The notes under the pieces were generated by a model. That model did no database searches, was not told the origin of the DNA, and saw only the letters and a list, made by a program, of their open reading frames with translations. A program made the translations under genes and the position numbers. From assembly GCA_017305055.1 (NCBI GenBank), contig JAFKMZ010000013.1, forward strand, positions 45,500 through 109,499: DNA of 64,000 bases, read 5' to 3'. Position 1 is the first letter of the stretch. Every line of letters begins with the position of its first letter. The DNA comes from Lysobacterales bacterium (GTDB taxonomy: Bacteria > Pseudomonadota > Gammaproteobacteria > Xanthomonadales > Rhodanobacteraceae). Shown here one piece after another: positions 36,147 through 46,290 of the stretch.

Positions 36147-39100
36147 TCAGCGCACGCTGCCACTTGACGCCGGAACGCTGCTGCTGGGCACCGGCACGCC
36201 ATGGGCTGCGGTCGGAACGCTGCCAGCCGGTGCCGGCAAGCTGCTGGCTGGTGCAGCCGGCAACACGGAACCACCGGACGCCGCCGGCGGTGCGGAGCCA
36301 TCGCGGATGGCCAGCGGCGGCTGCGCGGAGGCACCGCGATCGACCAGGGTGAAGACGGGCTTGTCCCAGCTGCCGGTGACGCGATAGTGGGCGCTGGCCG
36401 CCTTGTTCAAGCCGTGGCCCAACAGGCCCTGCACGGCCAAGCCTGCCGCCGCGCCCACCGGGCCGCCCACCACGGCGCCAACCAGGGGCAGGCTGTTGCC
36501 GACGTGCGGCACCACGTGGACGTCCTGATCGTAATCGCGATTGCGCAAGCCAGTGCGGCCGGTGACGGTGATGTTGGCCGATGGCCCGCTGATGGCCAGG
36601 TCATTGGTGCTGGCGTTGCCATCGGCAAGCCGGAACTGCCCGCTGATGGAGTCGAAGGCCAGGCCCTTGCCAAACACATCGCCGAAATCCAGGGTCAGGC
36701 GGCGCGGCAATTCGGCGAGCGACACCAGGCCCAGCAGGCGCCCCACGCCCGGCGAGGCCGCCTCGGGGATGCGGCCATCCTCGACCTTGATGCGCAAGGT
36801 CCCGTCCATGTTGGCCAGGGCAATATTGGACGGCGAGCCGGGCCAGCGCGCATCCAGCTCGTCGTGGGTACGCCCGCCGTGGATCAGGCCGTTGAAGCCG
36901 AGCGCACCCAACATCGCCCCGAGGTCATTGGCGGAAAAATTGATGTTCATCTGCGTGTGGCTGTCGTGGGCATCGCCGTTCCAGTCGCCGCTGGCGCTGA
37001 TCTGCGCATTGCCGGACAAGGTGCGCAGTTGCTCGATATGCATGCCGTTGGCGGTGGGCCAGCTCTCCAGCCTGGCATCGCCCAACTTGGCCACGCCCAG
37101 GCGCAGGTCCTGCACCCACAAGTGCATGGGCGGCAACGCCTTGGGGTCGACGCCGGTGTCGGCGGGATTCGGTTCGGGCCCGGGTGGCGGCTTCGCCGCA
37201 GCGGGCGGCGCCGGCGCCGTCCCCGCGGCGTCGCCAGCTGTGGTGTCGGGGGTGGCATCGACCGGCCAGTACAAGCGCTGCACACGCGCGGTCACACCCT
37301 TTTGCTGCAACTGGGTGGTCGGGATGGAAATGGTGCCGGCCATGGAGGGGCCGTCCACCTGCACCTCCAACGCCGCACCGGGACTCGTGGCGTCGATGCG
37401 CATCGAACCCAGGGAGCGGTTGAACCAGAGCGCGTGGTCCGTGCTGACCTGAACCTCGCTCACGGCCAGGCCGCCACTGCCCTCGCTGCTGGCCGTCTGC
37501 TGCACCCACCCGGTGACATCCAGCCGCTGCGCATGGCCGCGAATCTGCAAACCCGTTGGTGGCAGATGCTGCGGCATCTCGGTGCCGAAGGCGATCACGC
37601 CGGCAACCGGCGGGGCATCACCGGCCAGGCGGAAGCGGCCGCGCGCGACCTGGCCCAGGGCCACCCGCAGGTCGGCACCGTCGACAGGCACGCCGACAAC
37701 CACATGCAAAGGCATGGCGGCAGGCGCCTCCTTTTGCAGCGGCGCCGGGTAATTCAAGGCCACGCCACGCAAGTCCGAATCAATGGTCAGTTGCTGCCGG
37801 GCCGGCGCAGCTCCGGCTGCCGGCACGGCCGAGAACGCCACGCGGAAATCGCCGCTGCCGGTGGAACCCTGGCCGATCCAGGCCAGGCTGGGATAGTCGC
37901 GCACCAGGTCGGCGAGGCTGTAGTCGCCGCGCATCTGCACCCATACCGAGGTGTCGGGGTGGCTGTGGACTTCACCGATGGCCAGGGCCAGGGTCGAGGC
38001 GCGGCCGTGGAATCCAGCCTGCAGGCGGTCCGCCTCGATGCCCTGCAGATCGAAATGCAGCGGCCCCCCGAGCTGCTCGAGTTCGAGGTTCCAGTCCGGC
38101 GCGCGCACATCCGCGTCGCTCAGTTCCACCGCGCCGCTGAGTCGGGGCGCATCATCGGTGTGCAGGGGCAGTTCCAGGTGCATGGCAAACGTGCCCGTGC
38201 CACCCAGGCTCAACTTGTCCAGCGTGTCGCGCTGTCCGCTGCCGATCGGACTCTCGCGCACGAAGCGCATCAGGTCGTCGCCGCTGCCGCCGCCGCGGAT
38301 GCTGAGCTCGAGCGGCGCGTTGGCAAAATCCGCGATGTCGGCCGCCGCCAAGGTGGCGTGCACGCCCAGGGTCTGGGCCGTGCTGGCCACGGCCCGGAAG
38401 CCGCTGCCGACGAAGTCGGCCACCGCCTCGGCGCGTTCCGCACGCGGCCAACCGGGGGCATAGTCCAGGGTCAGGTCGTGAATGGGCACATGGGCCTCGA
38501 AACGGCCTTCGTGATGGGTGAACGGCCAGTCCGCCAGGTTTCCGCGCAGGACCACCTTGGCCCCCTCGACCCGGCCCGCCACCAGGGCCCGGTCCAGCCA
38601 CGCCATGGTCGCCGGCGGCATCGAGCTGGGCCAGAACAGCTTGGCCGCCGGCACCTTGGCCTGGTCCACCGTGGCGAACAGATCGGCCGACGGCGCCCCT
38701 CCAGCCTGCGGGAAGGCAAGCTGCCCACGCAGCTGGGCGGCATAGTCCTCAGCCGAGACGTCCAGCGCATCCACCCCGAGCACCCAGCCGGCGTCGTCTT
38801 GCCACAGCGCCAGGCTGCCATCGAGTCTCGACAGCTCCAGGGGCTGGCGGAACAGATCCGGCAGGCTGACCGTGACGGCTTGCGCGGGCAGGCGGAGGCT
38901 CAGCGCCTCGGCATCGCCCACCAGGTGGCCAGCGAGCCGGTCCACCCCAGGCAGCTTGCCGGCGGGATCGATGCCCACGCCGGAGAACTCGAGGTCCAGC
39001 GCCTGCAATCCATGGGCTCGACTCCAGCCCAGGTCGAGCCTGTTGGCCAGCGCACGCGGTTGTCCGTGGCCGAGCCACTGCACCAAGCCTGGAGCAAGTC

Positions 39101-40151
39101 CGGGCTTCAACGCCAGCAGGGACAGCCACGGTGCCAATTGCCAGTCGCGGGCCGCGATACCGACCGCCAACTGCGGCGTACCTGGGTCACGCACCAGCGC
39201 CGCGGCCGTACTCCCGTCGCTTCCGGCCCAGCTCAAGCGATAGCCGTCGCCGACACGCCGCAGGCCCGCCAGGCCGCGCAGCGGGCCGGCCTGTACGTGT
39301 TGTGCCGCGGCGCTGGAGACCACAAGGCCCGCAAGATCCAGCTGTACCAAGGCATCAGCCAACTGGCCCTGGCGCCAGCGCAACCAGGCACCCACCCGCC
39401 CGCGGCCATCATCCAGACGGTAACCACCGATCTCGACACCGGACAACATGTGGCGCAGGTCGCTCGCATCCAGGCCGACCCACAGCCTCCCCGTACCCCT
39501 GCCTTGCTGGAAATCCCCGGCCACCCGCAGCGAGCCGGCGCTGTGCTGGCGCTGCACGATACCGGCCAGGCGCACACGCCCCCGCGCCGTCCGGTTGACC
39601 CGCAAGTGCGGTGCCGACAGATCGAAGCGCTGCCCCAAACGCTGGTCGTCGACCGCCAGCTGCAGGTTGTCCAGCCACAGGTCTGCGGACAAGTGTCCCA
39701 GGTCGAGCGCCGGGCCGCCGAGTTCCACGCCAGCCCCCATCACCTGCCACTTGCCGTCCCTGGTACGGGTGGCCGTGGCGCGCAACCCGCGCACATGCAC
39801 GTTGAACAGATGCCGCCCAGGTACCACCCAGGCGCTGAAGTCGAGCCGCAGGTCCACTTCGGGAATGTGCAGACCGCCTGCAACCCTGCCAGCCGGCGCC
39901 CCCACACGCACCCCCTGCAGGGCCAGCAGCGGACCGGAGGCAGTCCATTGTCCGCGCATGGAATCAAAGCTGGTGGGCCGGTGCAGGCGCGTGCTGAGCT
40001 GCCCGGCCACCCACTCCGGATGCCCGGCCACCAGCGGCAGCAGCAGCTGCGCCAGGCCGACCACGACCGCCAGGACGATCACGAGGATGCCGGCAACCCA
40101 GGCCGAGGCCCGCGCGCAGCTACGCAAGCCGTGCTTCCAGCGTGTGTTCAC
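36147..40151 (-). CDS. yhdP: YhdP/AsmA-like envelope lipid-transport protein
   Basis: 1334 residues. An N-terminal transmembrane anchor (GILVIVLAVVVGLAQLLLPL) is followed by a very long beta-rich region of the DUF3971/AsmA-like type and a conserved C-terminal block (GRTGLRNRDYDQDVHVVPH, then LPLVGAVVGGPVGAA). YhdP and its AsmA-like relatives bridge the periplasm and move phospholipids to the outer membrane. The last ~60 residues are rich in Ala, Pro and Ser, probably disordered. It lies 21 bp after rng, the common rng-yhdP pairing, though maf upstream and tldD downstream are missing here. Confidence 0.92.
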   Translation of the reverse strand: MNTRWKHGLRSCARASAWVAGILVIVLAVVVGLAQLLLPLVAGHPEWVAGQLSTRLHRPTSFDSMRGQWTASGPLLALQGVRVGAPAGRVAGGLHIPEVDLRLDFSAWVVPGRHLFNVHVRGLRATATRTRDGKWQVMGAGVELGGPALDLGHLSADLWLDNLQLAVDDQRLGQRFDLSAPHLRVNRTARGRVRLAGIVQRQHSAGSLRVAGDFQQGRGTGRLWVGLDASDLRHMLSGVEIGGYRLDDGRGRVGAWLRWRQGQLADALVQLDLAGLVVSSAAAQHVQAGPLRGLAGLRRVGDGYRLSWAGSDGSTAAALVRDPGTPQLAVGIAARDWQLAPWLSLLALKPGLAPGLVQWLGHGQPRALANRLDLGWSRAHGLQALDLEFSGVGIDPAGKLPGVDRLAGHLVGDAEALSLRLPAQAVTVSLPDLFRQPLELSRLDGSLALWQDDAGWVLGVDALDVSAEDYAAQLRGQLAFPQAGGAPSADLFATVDQAKVPAAKLFWPSSMPPATMAWLDRALVAGRVEGAKVVLRGNLADWPFTHHEGRFEAHVPIHDLTLDYAPGWPRAERAEAVADFVGSGFRAVASTAQTLGVHATLAAADIADFANAPLELSIRGGGSGDDLMRFVRESPIGSGQRDTLDKLSLGGTGTFAMHLELPLHTDDAPRLSGAVELSDADVRAPDWNLELEQLGGPLHFDLQGIEADRLQAGFHGRASTLALAIGEVHSHPDTSVWVQMRGDYSLADLVRDYPSLAWIGQGSTGSGDFRVAFSAVPAAGAAPARQQLTIDSDLRGVALNYPAPLQKEAPAAMPLHVVVGVPVDGADLRVALGQVARGRFRLAGDAPPVAGVIAFGTEMPQHLPPTGLQIRGHAQRLDVTGWVQQTASSEGSGGLAVSEVQVSTDHALWFNRSLGSMRIDATSPGAALEVQVDGPSMAGTISIPTTQLQQKGVTARVQRLYWPVDATPDTTAGDAAGTAPAPPAAAKPPPGPEPNPADTGVDPKALPPMHLWVQDLRLGVAKLGDARLESWPTANGMHIEQLRTLSGNAQISASGDWNGDAHDSHTQMNINFSANDLGAMLGALGFNGLIHGGRTHDELDARWPGSPSNIALANMDGTLRIKVEDGRIPEAASPGVGRLLGLVSLAELPRRLTLDFGDVFGKGLAFDSISGQFRLADGNASTNDLAISGPSANITVTGRTGLRNRDYDQDVHVVPHVGNSLPLVGAVVGGPVGAAAGLAVQGLLGHGLNKAASAHYRVTGSWDKPVFTLVDRGASAQPPLAIRDGSAPPAASGGSVLPAAPASSLPAPAGSVPTAAHGVPVPSSSVPASSGSVR

Positions 40152-40172
40152 GCCAGCCGATCTGCGCCGAAG

Positions 40173-41660
40173 TTACAGCAACACCACATCAAACTGTTCC
40201 TGCGAATATTGCGCCTCCGCCTGGAAGCGGATGCTCTTGGAAATGGATTCCTCCAGTTCGGCAACCGCTACGGATTCTTCCTCCTGGATGCGGTCGACCA
40301 CCTGCGGGCTGGCCATCACCAGCAATTGTTCCGCATTGAACTGGCGCACGGCACGCGTAATCTCGCGAAAGATCTCGTAGGTCACCGTCTCGGCACTCTT
40401 CAACATGCCGCGTCCCTCGCATACCGGACAGGGTTCGCACAACTGCCGCCAGAGACTTTCGGTGGTGCGCTTGCGCGTCATCTCCACCAGCCCCAGGGCC
40501 GAGATCGGGAACACCGTGGTGCGCGCATGGTCGCGGGCCAGGCCCTTGTTCAACATGCGCAATACCTGGCGCTTGTGCTCCTCATCGAACATGTCGATGA
40601 AGTCGATGATGATGATGCCACCCAGGTTGCGCAGGCGCAGCTGCCGCGACGCCACCTGCGCGGCCTCGAGGTTGGTGCGGTAGACCGTCTCCTCCAGGTT
40701 GCGCGAGCCGAGGTAGGCACCGGTATTGACATCGATCGTGGTCATCGCCTCGGTCTGGTCGATGACCAGGTAGCCGCCGGATTTCAACGGCACTTCCTTC
40801 TTCAGCGCACGCTGGATCTCGTCCTCCACGCCATACAGGTCGAAGATCGGGCGTTCGCCGTCATAGTGCTCGATGCGGCTGTCGAGTTGCGGCATGAACT
40901 TGTGCACGAACTTGACTACGCTGGCATGGGTTTCCAACGAGTCCACGCGCACCTTCTCTATGTCGGCATTGAGCATGTCGCGCAGGCTGCGCAGCGGCAG
41001 CGGCAATTCCTCGTACACGCGGTCGCCCACCTTGGCCTTGGCGATGTTTTCCTGCAGCACACGCCAGACCCGGCCCAGATAGGCCACGTCGAAGGCCAGC
41101 GACTCCGTACTCTGCCCCTCGGCATTGGTGCGCACGATGTAGCCGAGCCGCGTCTGCCCGGCAGCGGCGTCACCAAGCAGCGACAGCAGGGTTTCGCGCA
41201 GGCGCTGGCGCTCGGCCTCGTCCTCGATGCGCGCCGAAACACCCAGGGTCTGGGCATGTGGCAGCAGCACGAGATAGCGCGACGGAATCGACAGGTTGGC
41301 CGACAACCGCGCACCCTTGGTGCCGAGCGGATCCTTGGCCACCTGGACGACGATCTCCTGGCCTTCGTGCACCAGTTCGCTGATCGAGGGCACGTGCGCA
41401 TCCTCGGGCGATTCGACACCCTCGACCGGCGCGGGGCGCAGGATGTCGGACACGTGCAGGAACGCTGCGCGTTCCAGCCCGATCTCCACGAAGGCGGCCT
41501 GCATCCCGGGCATCACGCGTTGCACGCGCCCCTTGTAGACATTGCCCACGTAGCCACGCTTCGAGGCGCGCTCGACATGCACCTCCTGCAGCATGCCGTT
41601 CTCGACCACGCCCACCCGCGTCTCGCGCGGCGTCACATTGATCAGGATCTCCTCGCTCAC
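40173..41660 (-). CDS. rng: Ribonuclease G
   Basis: 495 residues from GTG 41660 (E. coli 489); GTG is chosen because the protein then begins SEEILINVTPRETRV like its relatives. Order: an S1 RNA-binding domain (GNVYKGRVQRVMPGMQAAFV), the RNase-H-like and DNase-I-like catalytic region with the metal aspartates in IIIDFIDMFDEEH, and a zinc-link-type CPVCEGRG. RNase G matures the 5' end of 16S rRNA and degrades some mRNAs. It is divergent from the Dph6-type ATPase gene, with 198 bp between them. Confidence 0.95.
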   Translation of the reverse strand: MSEEILINVTPRETRVGVVENGMLQEVHVERASKRGYVGNVYKGRVQRVMPGMQAAFVEIGLERAAFLHVSDILRPAPVEGVESPEDAHVPSISELVHEGQEIVVQVAKDPLGTKGARLSANLSIPSRYLVLLPHAQTLGVSARIEDEAERQRLRETLLSLLGDAAAGQTRLGYIVRTNAEGQSTESLAFDVAYLGRVWRVLQENIAKAKVGDRVYEELPLPLRSLRDMLNADIEKVRVDSLETHASVVKFVHKFMPQLDSRIEHYDGERPIFDLYGVEDEIQRALKKEVPLKSGGYLVIDQTEAMTTIDVNTGAYLGSRNLEETVYRTNLEAAQVASRQLRLRNLGGIIIIDFIDMFDEEHKRQVLRMLNKGLARDHARTTVFPISALGLVEMTRKRTTESLWRQLCEPCPVCEGRGMLKSAETVTYEIFREITRAVRQFNAEQLLVMASPQVVDRIQEEESVAVAELEESISKSIRFQAEAQYSQEQFDVVLL

Positions 41661-41858
41661 TGCACTGCGCTCACTGCTGCACTCTCCAATCACCGCCCGG
41701 CTCGGCCAGCCCTGGGCGGGCCGCCACCGCCGGCCCCAGTCATAGACCGAACGTCCGGTGCATGGTTCGAACCACGCGCCTGTCCATCGTGCGCCAACAG
41801 CGGCGACCACCTGCCCGCCTCTCCGCACGCAGGCCGCTTGGAGCGTTACAGTACAGGC

Positions 41859-42548
41859 ATGGAGCGCACTCCGATACTTCTGGCCTGGAGCGGGGGCAAG
41901 GACTGCCTGCTGGCCTTGCAGCGCCTGCGTGCCGATCCGCGCTGGCAGGTGGTCGCCCTGTTCACCACGCTGAACCGCAGCTACGGGCGGGTGGCCATGC
42001 ACGGCATCCAGCGGGACGTACTGCTGGCCCAGGCCGATGCGCTGGGCCTGCCCGTGATGGAGGTGCCCATCGACTGGCCGGGCAGCAACGAGGCGTACGA
42101 ACAGGCCCAGGCGGCGGCACTGGCCGAGGCGCGCATGCGCTGGCCGGGCATCCGGCACTGTGCCTTCGGCGACCTGTTCCTGCAGGACGTGCGCGATTAC
42201 CGCGTGCGCCAGCTGGGGCGGGAAAACTGGCGCGCCGTCTTTCCGCTGTGGGGTGAGGATACGGCACGCCTCGCCCGGCGTTTCGTCAGCGAGGGACATC
42301 GCGCCGTGCTGTGCTGCGTGGACACCCAGCGACTCGATCCGGCGTTTTGCGGGCGTGTGTTCGACCGCGTGCTGCTCGATCAGCTCCCGCCGGGCACGGA
42401 TCCGTGCGGGGAAGGCGGCGAGTTCCATACGCTGAGTTATGGTGGGCCGTTGTTCCGCGTCGACCTGTCGCTGCGCCGCGGCGAGTCAGTGTTGCGCGAC
42501 AGACGCTTCCAGTTCACCGACTTCCTGCTGAACACGCCGCCGGGCTGA
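41859..42548 (+). CDS. Dph6-type adenine-nucleotide alpha-hydrolase (ATP_bind_4)
   Basis: 229 residues. The PP-loop LAWSGGKDCLLAL is at residues 8-20, and GEGGEFHTL near the C-terminus is the other family signature. Relatives in eukaryotes and archaea amidate diphthine; bacteria lack diphthamide, so the bacterial substrate is unknown. A TACAGT box (41847-41852) ends 6 nt before the ATG, and there is no good Shine-Dalgarno, which would fit a leaderless mRNA. Confidence 0.88.
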   Translation: MERTPILLAWSGGKDCLLALQRLRADPRWQVVALFTTLNRSYGRVAMHGIQRDVLLAQADALGLPVMEVPIDWPGSNEAYEQAQAAALAEARMRWPGIRHCAFGDLFLQDVRDYRVRQLGRENWRAVFPLWGEDTARLARRFVSEGHRAVLCCVDTQRLDPAFCGRVFDRVLLDQLPPGTDPCGEGGEFHTLSYGGPLFRVDLSLRRGESVLRDRRFQFTDFLLNTPPG

Positions 42549-42583
42549 ACGCTGGGGCCCCGACCACCGCGACGGCCGTGGGA

Positions 42584-43873
42584 TCAATCGATCGGCGTGT
42601 GCCGGTACTTGCCCACCTGCTCCGGGCGCACGATGGAGGCCTTGTTGCCCCAGGCCTGGCGGATATAGCTGACCACCAGGGCGACGTCGCTGTCGTCCAG
42701 CTGCTGGGCATACGGCGGCATCGAATACGGCCGTGGATTGCCCGCCGTGACCGGCGGGAAACCGCCCAGCAACACGGTGCGCATGGCATTGATCCCGGTC
42801 GGCTCGGTCACCGCCGAGTTGCCGTCGAGCGGCGGATAGACACCGGCCACGCCGCGTCCGTCGCCGCCATGGCAATCGGCGCAGTGCTGGCGATACACCT
42901 TTTCCCCGGCGGCGGTGATGCGCTTGACGTCGAACGCCGAGCGCGGCGCCGGCCGCGGCTGGCGTGGTGGCAGGCTGGCCAGGTAGGTGGCGATGGCGTC
43001 CAGGTCCGCATCGCCCAGGTGCTGGGTACTGTCGGCCACCACGTCGGCCATGGGCCCGAACGCCGCGCCCTTGGTCGCGTGTCCCGTCTTCAGCAGATCC
43101 ACCACATCCCTGGCAGTCCACCCCTGCAGGCCACCGTTCGCCTGCATGCTCAAGTCCGGCGCATACCAGTCCTGGCGCGGTATTTCGCCGCCCGACAGCC
43201 AGGCGCCGGTGGTGGCACCCAAGGCATTGCGCGGCGCATGGCACTCATTGCAATGGCCCAGGCCCTGCACCAGGTAGGCACCGCGATTCCAGGCGGCAGA
43301 CTGGCCGGCATCGGGCTGGAATCCACCCGGCCGGAAATACCGTGCGCGCCACACCGCGAGCGTCGACCGCAGGTTGTAGGGAAAACTCAGCTTCGCGGCA
43401 TCGGTTTCACGCCGCACCGCGGGCAGCGAGCGCAGGTAGGCATAGATCGCCCGTGCGTCCTCGGGCGTGACCTTCGTGTAGGAGGTGAAGGGGAAGGCCG
43501 GATACAACCACTGGCCGTCCTTCCGCTGCCCATAGTGCAAGGCGCGCCAGAAGTCGGCAAACGACCAGCGTCCAATACCGGTCTCCGGGTCCGGCGTCAG
43601 GTTCGGCCCTGGAATGTTGCCAAACGGGGTCGGCACGGAGCGGCCACCCGCATACGGCAGACCGCCGCGGACACTGTGGCAGCCGGCGCAATCGCCGGCC
43701 GCGGCGAGGTACGCGCCGCGCGCGACCAGCGCCGGATCAGCCAGGGCCTCGCTCGTCAGGGCGCCCACCTCCGGTGTCACCACGTGGCCCACACGCTGCC
43801 CGGCCATCCAGAGCCATCCGCCAAGCACGGCCAGCACGACAACCACCACCGGAATCACCACCCAGCGTTTCAT
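42584..43873 (-). CDS. Membrane-anchored three-haem cytochrome c
   Basis: 429 residues with an N-terminal membrane segment (VVIPVVVVVLAVLGGWLWM), three CxxCH haem sites (CAGCH, CNECH, CADCH) and downstream methionines as likely sixth ligands. This is the layout of cytochrome subunits of alcohol, gluconate or aldehyde dehydrogenases, which pass electrons from a periplasmic dehydrogenase to ubiquinone or oxidase. No dehydrogenase gene adjoins it in the window. Its start overlaps the preceding cytochrome gene by 4 nt, so the two are cotranscribed. Confidence 0.9.
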   Translation of the reverse strand: MKRWVVIPVVVVVLAVLGGWLWMAGQRVGHVVTPEVGALTSEALADPALVARGAYLAAAGDCAGCHSVRGGLPYAGGRSVPTPFGNIPGPNLTPDPETGIGRWSFADFWRALHYGQRKDGQWLYPAFPFTSYTKVTPEDARAIYAYLRSLPAVRRETDAAKLSFPYNLRSTLAVWRARYFRPGGFQPDAGQSAAWNRGAYLVQGLGHCNECHAPRNALGATTGAWLSGGEIPRQDWYAPDLSMQANGGLQGWTARDVVDLLKTGHATKGAAFGPMADVVADSTQHLGDADLDAIATYLASLPPRQPRPAPRSAFDVKRITAAGEKVYRQHCADCHGGDGRGVAGVYPPLDGNSAVTEPTGINAMRTVLLGGFPPVTAGNPRPYSMPPYAQQLDDSDVALVVSYIRQAWGNKASIVRPEQVGKYRHTPID

Positions 43874-44616
43874 GCGCCTGCTCCAGGTACCTCAAGCACG
43901 CCGCACGACAGTGGCGGCTTGACGGTGCCAGGCGGCTGCGGCCGCACATGCGCCGGCAGCGTCCGGCTGGCCAGCCATGCCGCCACGGCGGTGATGTCCG
44001 ACTCCTGCAATCGCCCGGCGACCACGGCCATGCAGTCGGGCTTGCGCATGGCGCGGGTGTGCGTGCGCCAGGCACCCAGCTGCGAGCTGATGTAGTCATA
44101 GGGCAGGCCCACCAGACCCGGTATTGCGGGCTCCACCCCGGTCAATTCGACCCCGTGACAGCTGGCGCAGGCTGGCACTTTGCGTTGCGGGTCACCGTCG
44201 CGCGCCAACTGCTCGCCGCGCTGCAGGACCGCAGCCGTCACCGGCGGCACCGGCGAGCGCGCATACGGCACCTGCTGGGCGGAAAAGTAATCGGCAATCT
44301 CGTGCATGTAGGCCGGGCTGAGGTTGCGCACGGTGTACTCCATGGGCGGGTACTTGCGCAGGCCATCCTGGAAGTTCTGGATCTGCCGCGCCAGATAGCC
44401 CGCGGGCTTGCCGGCCAGGCGCGGAAAGTACTTGCTGCCGGGCGTACCTTCACCATGCACGCCGTGGCACGTGGTGCAGGCCGCGATGCGCTGCTGCAAG
44501 GTGTCGGGCACCTGCGGGGCGGCCGCATCCTGGCCAAACGCACCGGGCGCCATCGCAGCCACCAGGAACGCAGCCGCCAACGGCTTCCATGCTTCACATC
44601 GCCTTGGGCTTTTCAT
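43870..44616 (-). CDS. Two-haem cytochrome c (c4-like)
   Basis: 248 residues with a signal peptide (AAAFLVAAMAPGAFGQ) and two CxxCH sites (CTTCH, CASCH) in two similar halves, the cytochrome c4 layout. It would sit in the periplasm and shuttle electrons, here probably together with the three-haem cytochrome that directly follows. It is divergent from the amidase gene, with 96 bp between the starts. Confidence 0.9.
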   Translation of the reverse strand: MKSPRRCEAWKPLAAAFLVAAMAPGAFGQDAAAPQVPDTLQQRIAACTTCHGVHGEGTPGSKYFPRLAGKPAGYLARQIQNFQDGLRKYPPMEYTVRNLSPAYMHEIADYFSAQQVPYARSPVPPVTAAVLQRGEQLARDGDPQRKVPACASCHGVELTGVEPAIPGLVGLPYDYISSQLGAWRTHTRAMRKPDCMAVVAGRLQESDITAVAAWLASRTLPAHVRPQPPGTVKPPLSCGVLEVPGAGA

Positions 44617-44712
44617 CCGCGCATTATAGGCTGCACGTGGCAGGCGACGGCCGCTACCATGTGCCGCACCCTGCCGTCACGGCCCTTCTGCCAATCCAGC
44701 GTGGAGGTCGAT

Positions 44713-46290
44713 GTGAACTTTCCCGGCACCTGCTTCGGCGCGGTCATCTGCATGCTGCTCGCCGCCGGCACCCATGCGGCTCCGACCGAACCGCCTTCGA
44801 CCCTGCCCTATGCCTCGATCGGTGAGCTGCAGTCGCGCCTGCATTCGGGCGTACTCACCAGCCATCAGCTGACCCAGCAGCTGCTCGGGCGCATCGACCG
44901 GCTGGATCGGCATGGCCCCGCGCTGCATGCCGTCATCGAGACCAACCCCGAGGCCCTGGCCCTGGCGGACGTACTGGACGCGGAACGCACCAAGCAGCCT
45001 GCCCCGGGGCTGCTGTATGGCATCCCCGTGCTGCTGAAGGACAACATCGACACCGGTGACCGCATGCTGACCACGGCCGGCTCGCTGGCGCTGACCAGCG
45101 CGCCGGCAGCGCGCGATGCCGGCGTGGTGGCGCGCCTGCGCAAGGCCGGCGCGCTGATCCTGGGCAAGACCAACCTCAGCGAATGGGCAAACTACCGCTC
45201 CAGCCATTCCAGCAGCGGCTGGAGCGGCCGCGGCGGACAAACCCACAACCCCTACGTGCTCGACCGCAATCCTTGCGGCTCGAGCTCGGGCTCGGCAGTA
45301 GCGGTTTCTGCCGGCCTCAGCCCGGTGGCCGTCGGCACGGAGACGGACGGCTCGGTCATCTGTCCGTCGGCAATGAACGGGATCGTCGGAATCAAGCCGA
45401 CACTCGGCCTGGTCAGTCGCAGCGGCATCGTGCCCATCAGCCACAACCAGGATACGGCCGGCCCCATGGCGCGCAACGTGACCGATGCCGCCATCCTGCT
45501 GACGGCGATGGCCGGCAGTGATCCGCGCGACCCGGCCAGCGCGGATGCGGACGCGCACGCCACCGACTACACCCGCTACCTCGACCCCGACGGCCTGCGT
45601 GGCAAGCGCATCGGCGTGGTGCGCGAACTTGGCGGCAAGGAGCCGAACGCCGACCGCGTCCTCGCCGCCGCGATCGCCACGATGGAGGCACAGGGCGCGA
45701 TCATCGTCGACCCGGTCGTGCTGCCGCACCTGCACGAGCTCGGTACGCCGGAAAACACCGTGTTGGCGTACGACTTCAAGCACGACATCAACGCCTATCT
45801 CGCCACGCGCCAGGGCCTGGCCGTGCATACGCTGGCCGACCTGATCGCGTTCAACAACACGCACGCGGCCGAGGAAATGCCCTGGTTCGGACAGGAAACG
45901 TTCCTGCACGCCGAGGCTCGGGGTCCGCTCAGCGACAAGGCGTACATCGACGCCCTGGACAAGGCGAAACGGCTGTCCGGGCCCGAAGGCATCGACGCGG
46001 CGCTCAAGGCGCACCACCTCGATGCATTGCTGGCGCCGGGACCGGGACCGGCACCGGTGACCGACCCGGTCCTGGGCGAGCACGTGGTGGGTGGCGCCTC
46101 ACGGCCGGCGGCAGTGGCCGGTTACCCGTCGATCACCGTACCCGCGGGATTCGCCCACGGCCTGCCCATCGGCATCGTGCTGTTTGCCGGCAAATGGAGC
46201 GAGCCGAAGCTCATCTCCATCGCCTACGCCTTCGAGCAGCACAGCCATGCCCGCCGGCCACCTGGGTTCGCCGCTACGATCCGCGAGTGA
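44713..46290 (+). CDS. Exported amidase-signature hydrolase
   Basis: 525 residues from GTG 44713 (GGAGG 5 nt upstream; GTG 44701 is the alternative). A signal peptide (FGAVICMLLAAGTHAA) predicts periplasmic location. The amidase-signature triad is present: the lysine in LLKDNIDTGD, the cis-serine in CGSSSGSA and the nucleophile in GTETDGSVICPSA. Such exported amidases hydrolyse amide bonds of amino-acid or peptide amides, and the substrate is not known. Its end overlaps the end of the opposing DAHP synthase gene by 17 nt. Confidence 0.9.
   Translation: MNFPGTCFGAVICMLLAAGTHAAPTEPPSTLPYASIGELQSRLHSGVLTSHQLTQQLLGRIDRLDRHGPALHAVIETNPEALALADVLDAERTKQPAPGLLYGIPVLLKDNIDTGDRMLTTAGSLALTSAPAARDAGVVARLRKAGALILGKTNLSEWANYRSSHSSSGWSGRGGQTHNPYVLDRNPCGSSSGSAVAVSAGLSPVAVGTETDGSVICPSAMNGIVGIKPTLGLVSRSGIVPISHNQDTAGPMARNVTDAAILLTAMAGSDPRDPASADADAHATDYTRYLDPDGLRGKRIGVVRELGGKEPNADRVLAAAIATMEAQGAIIVDPVVLPHLHELGTPENTVLAYDFKHDINAYLATRQGLAVHTLADLIAFNNTHAAEEMPWFGQETFLHAEARGPLSDKAYIDALDKAKRLSGPEGIDAALKAHHLDALLAPGPGPAPVTDPVLGEHVVGGASRPAAVAGYPSITVPAGFAHGLPIGIVLFAGKWSEPKLISIAYAFEQHSHARRPPGFAATIRE

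Noticed and set aside
36201-41800. Long open frame on the + strand opposite yhdP and rng
   Set aside because: Low-complexity Arg/Ala/Gln/His composition typical of antisense frames. Only the 3' part from 41859 is a real gene (Dph6-type ATPase).
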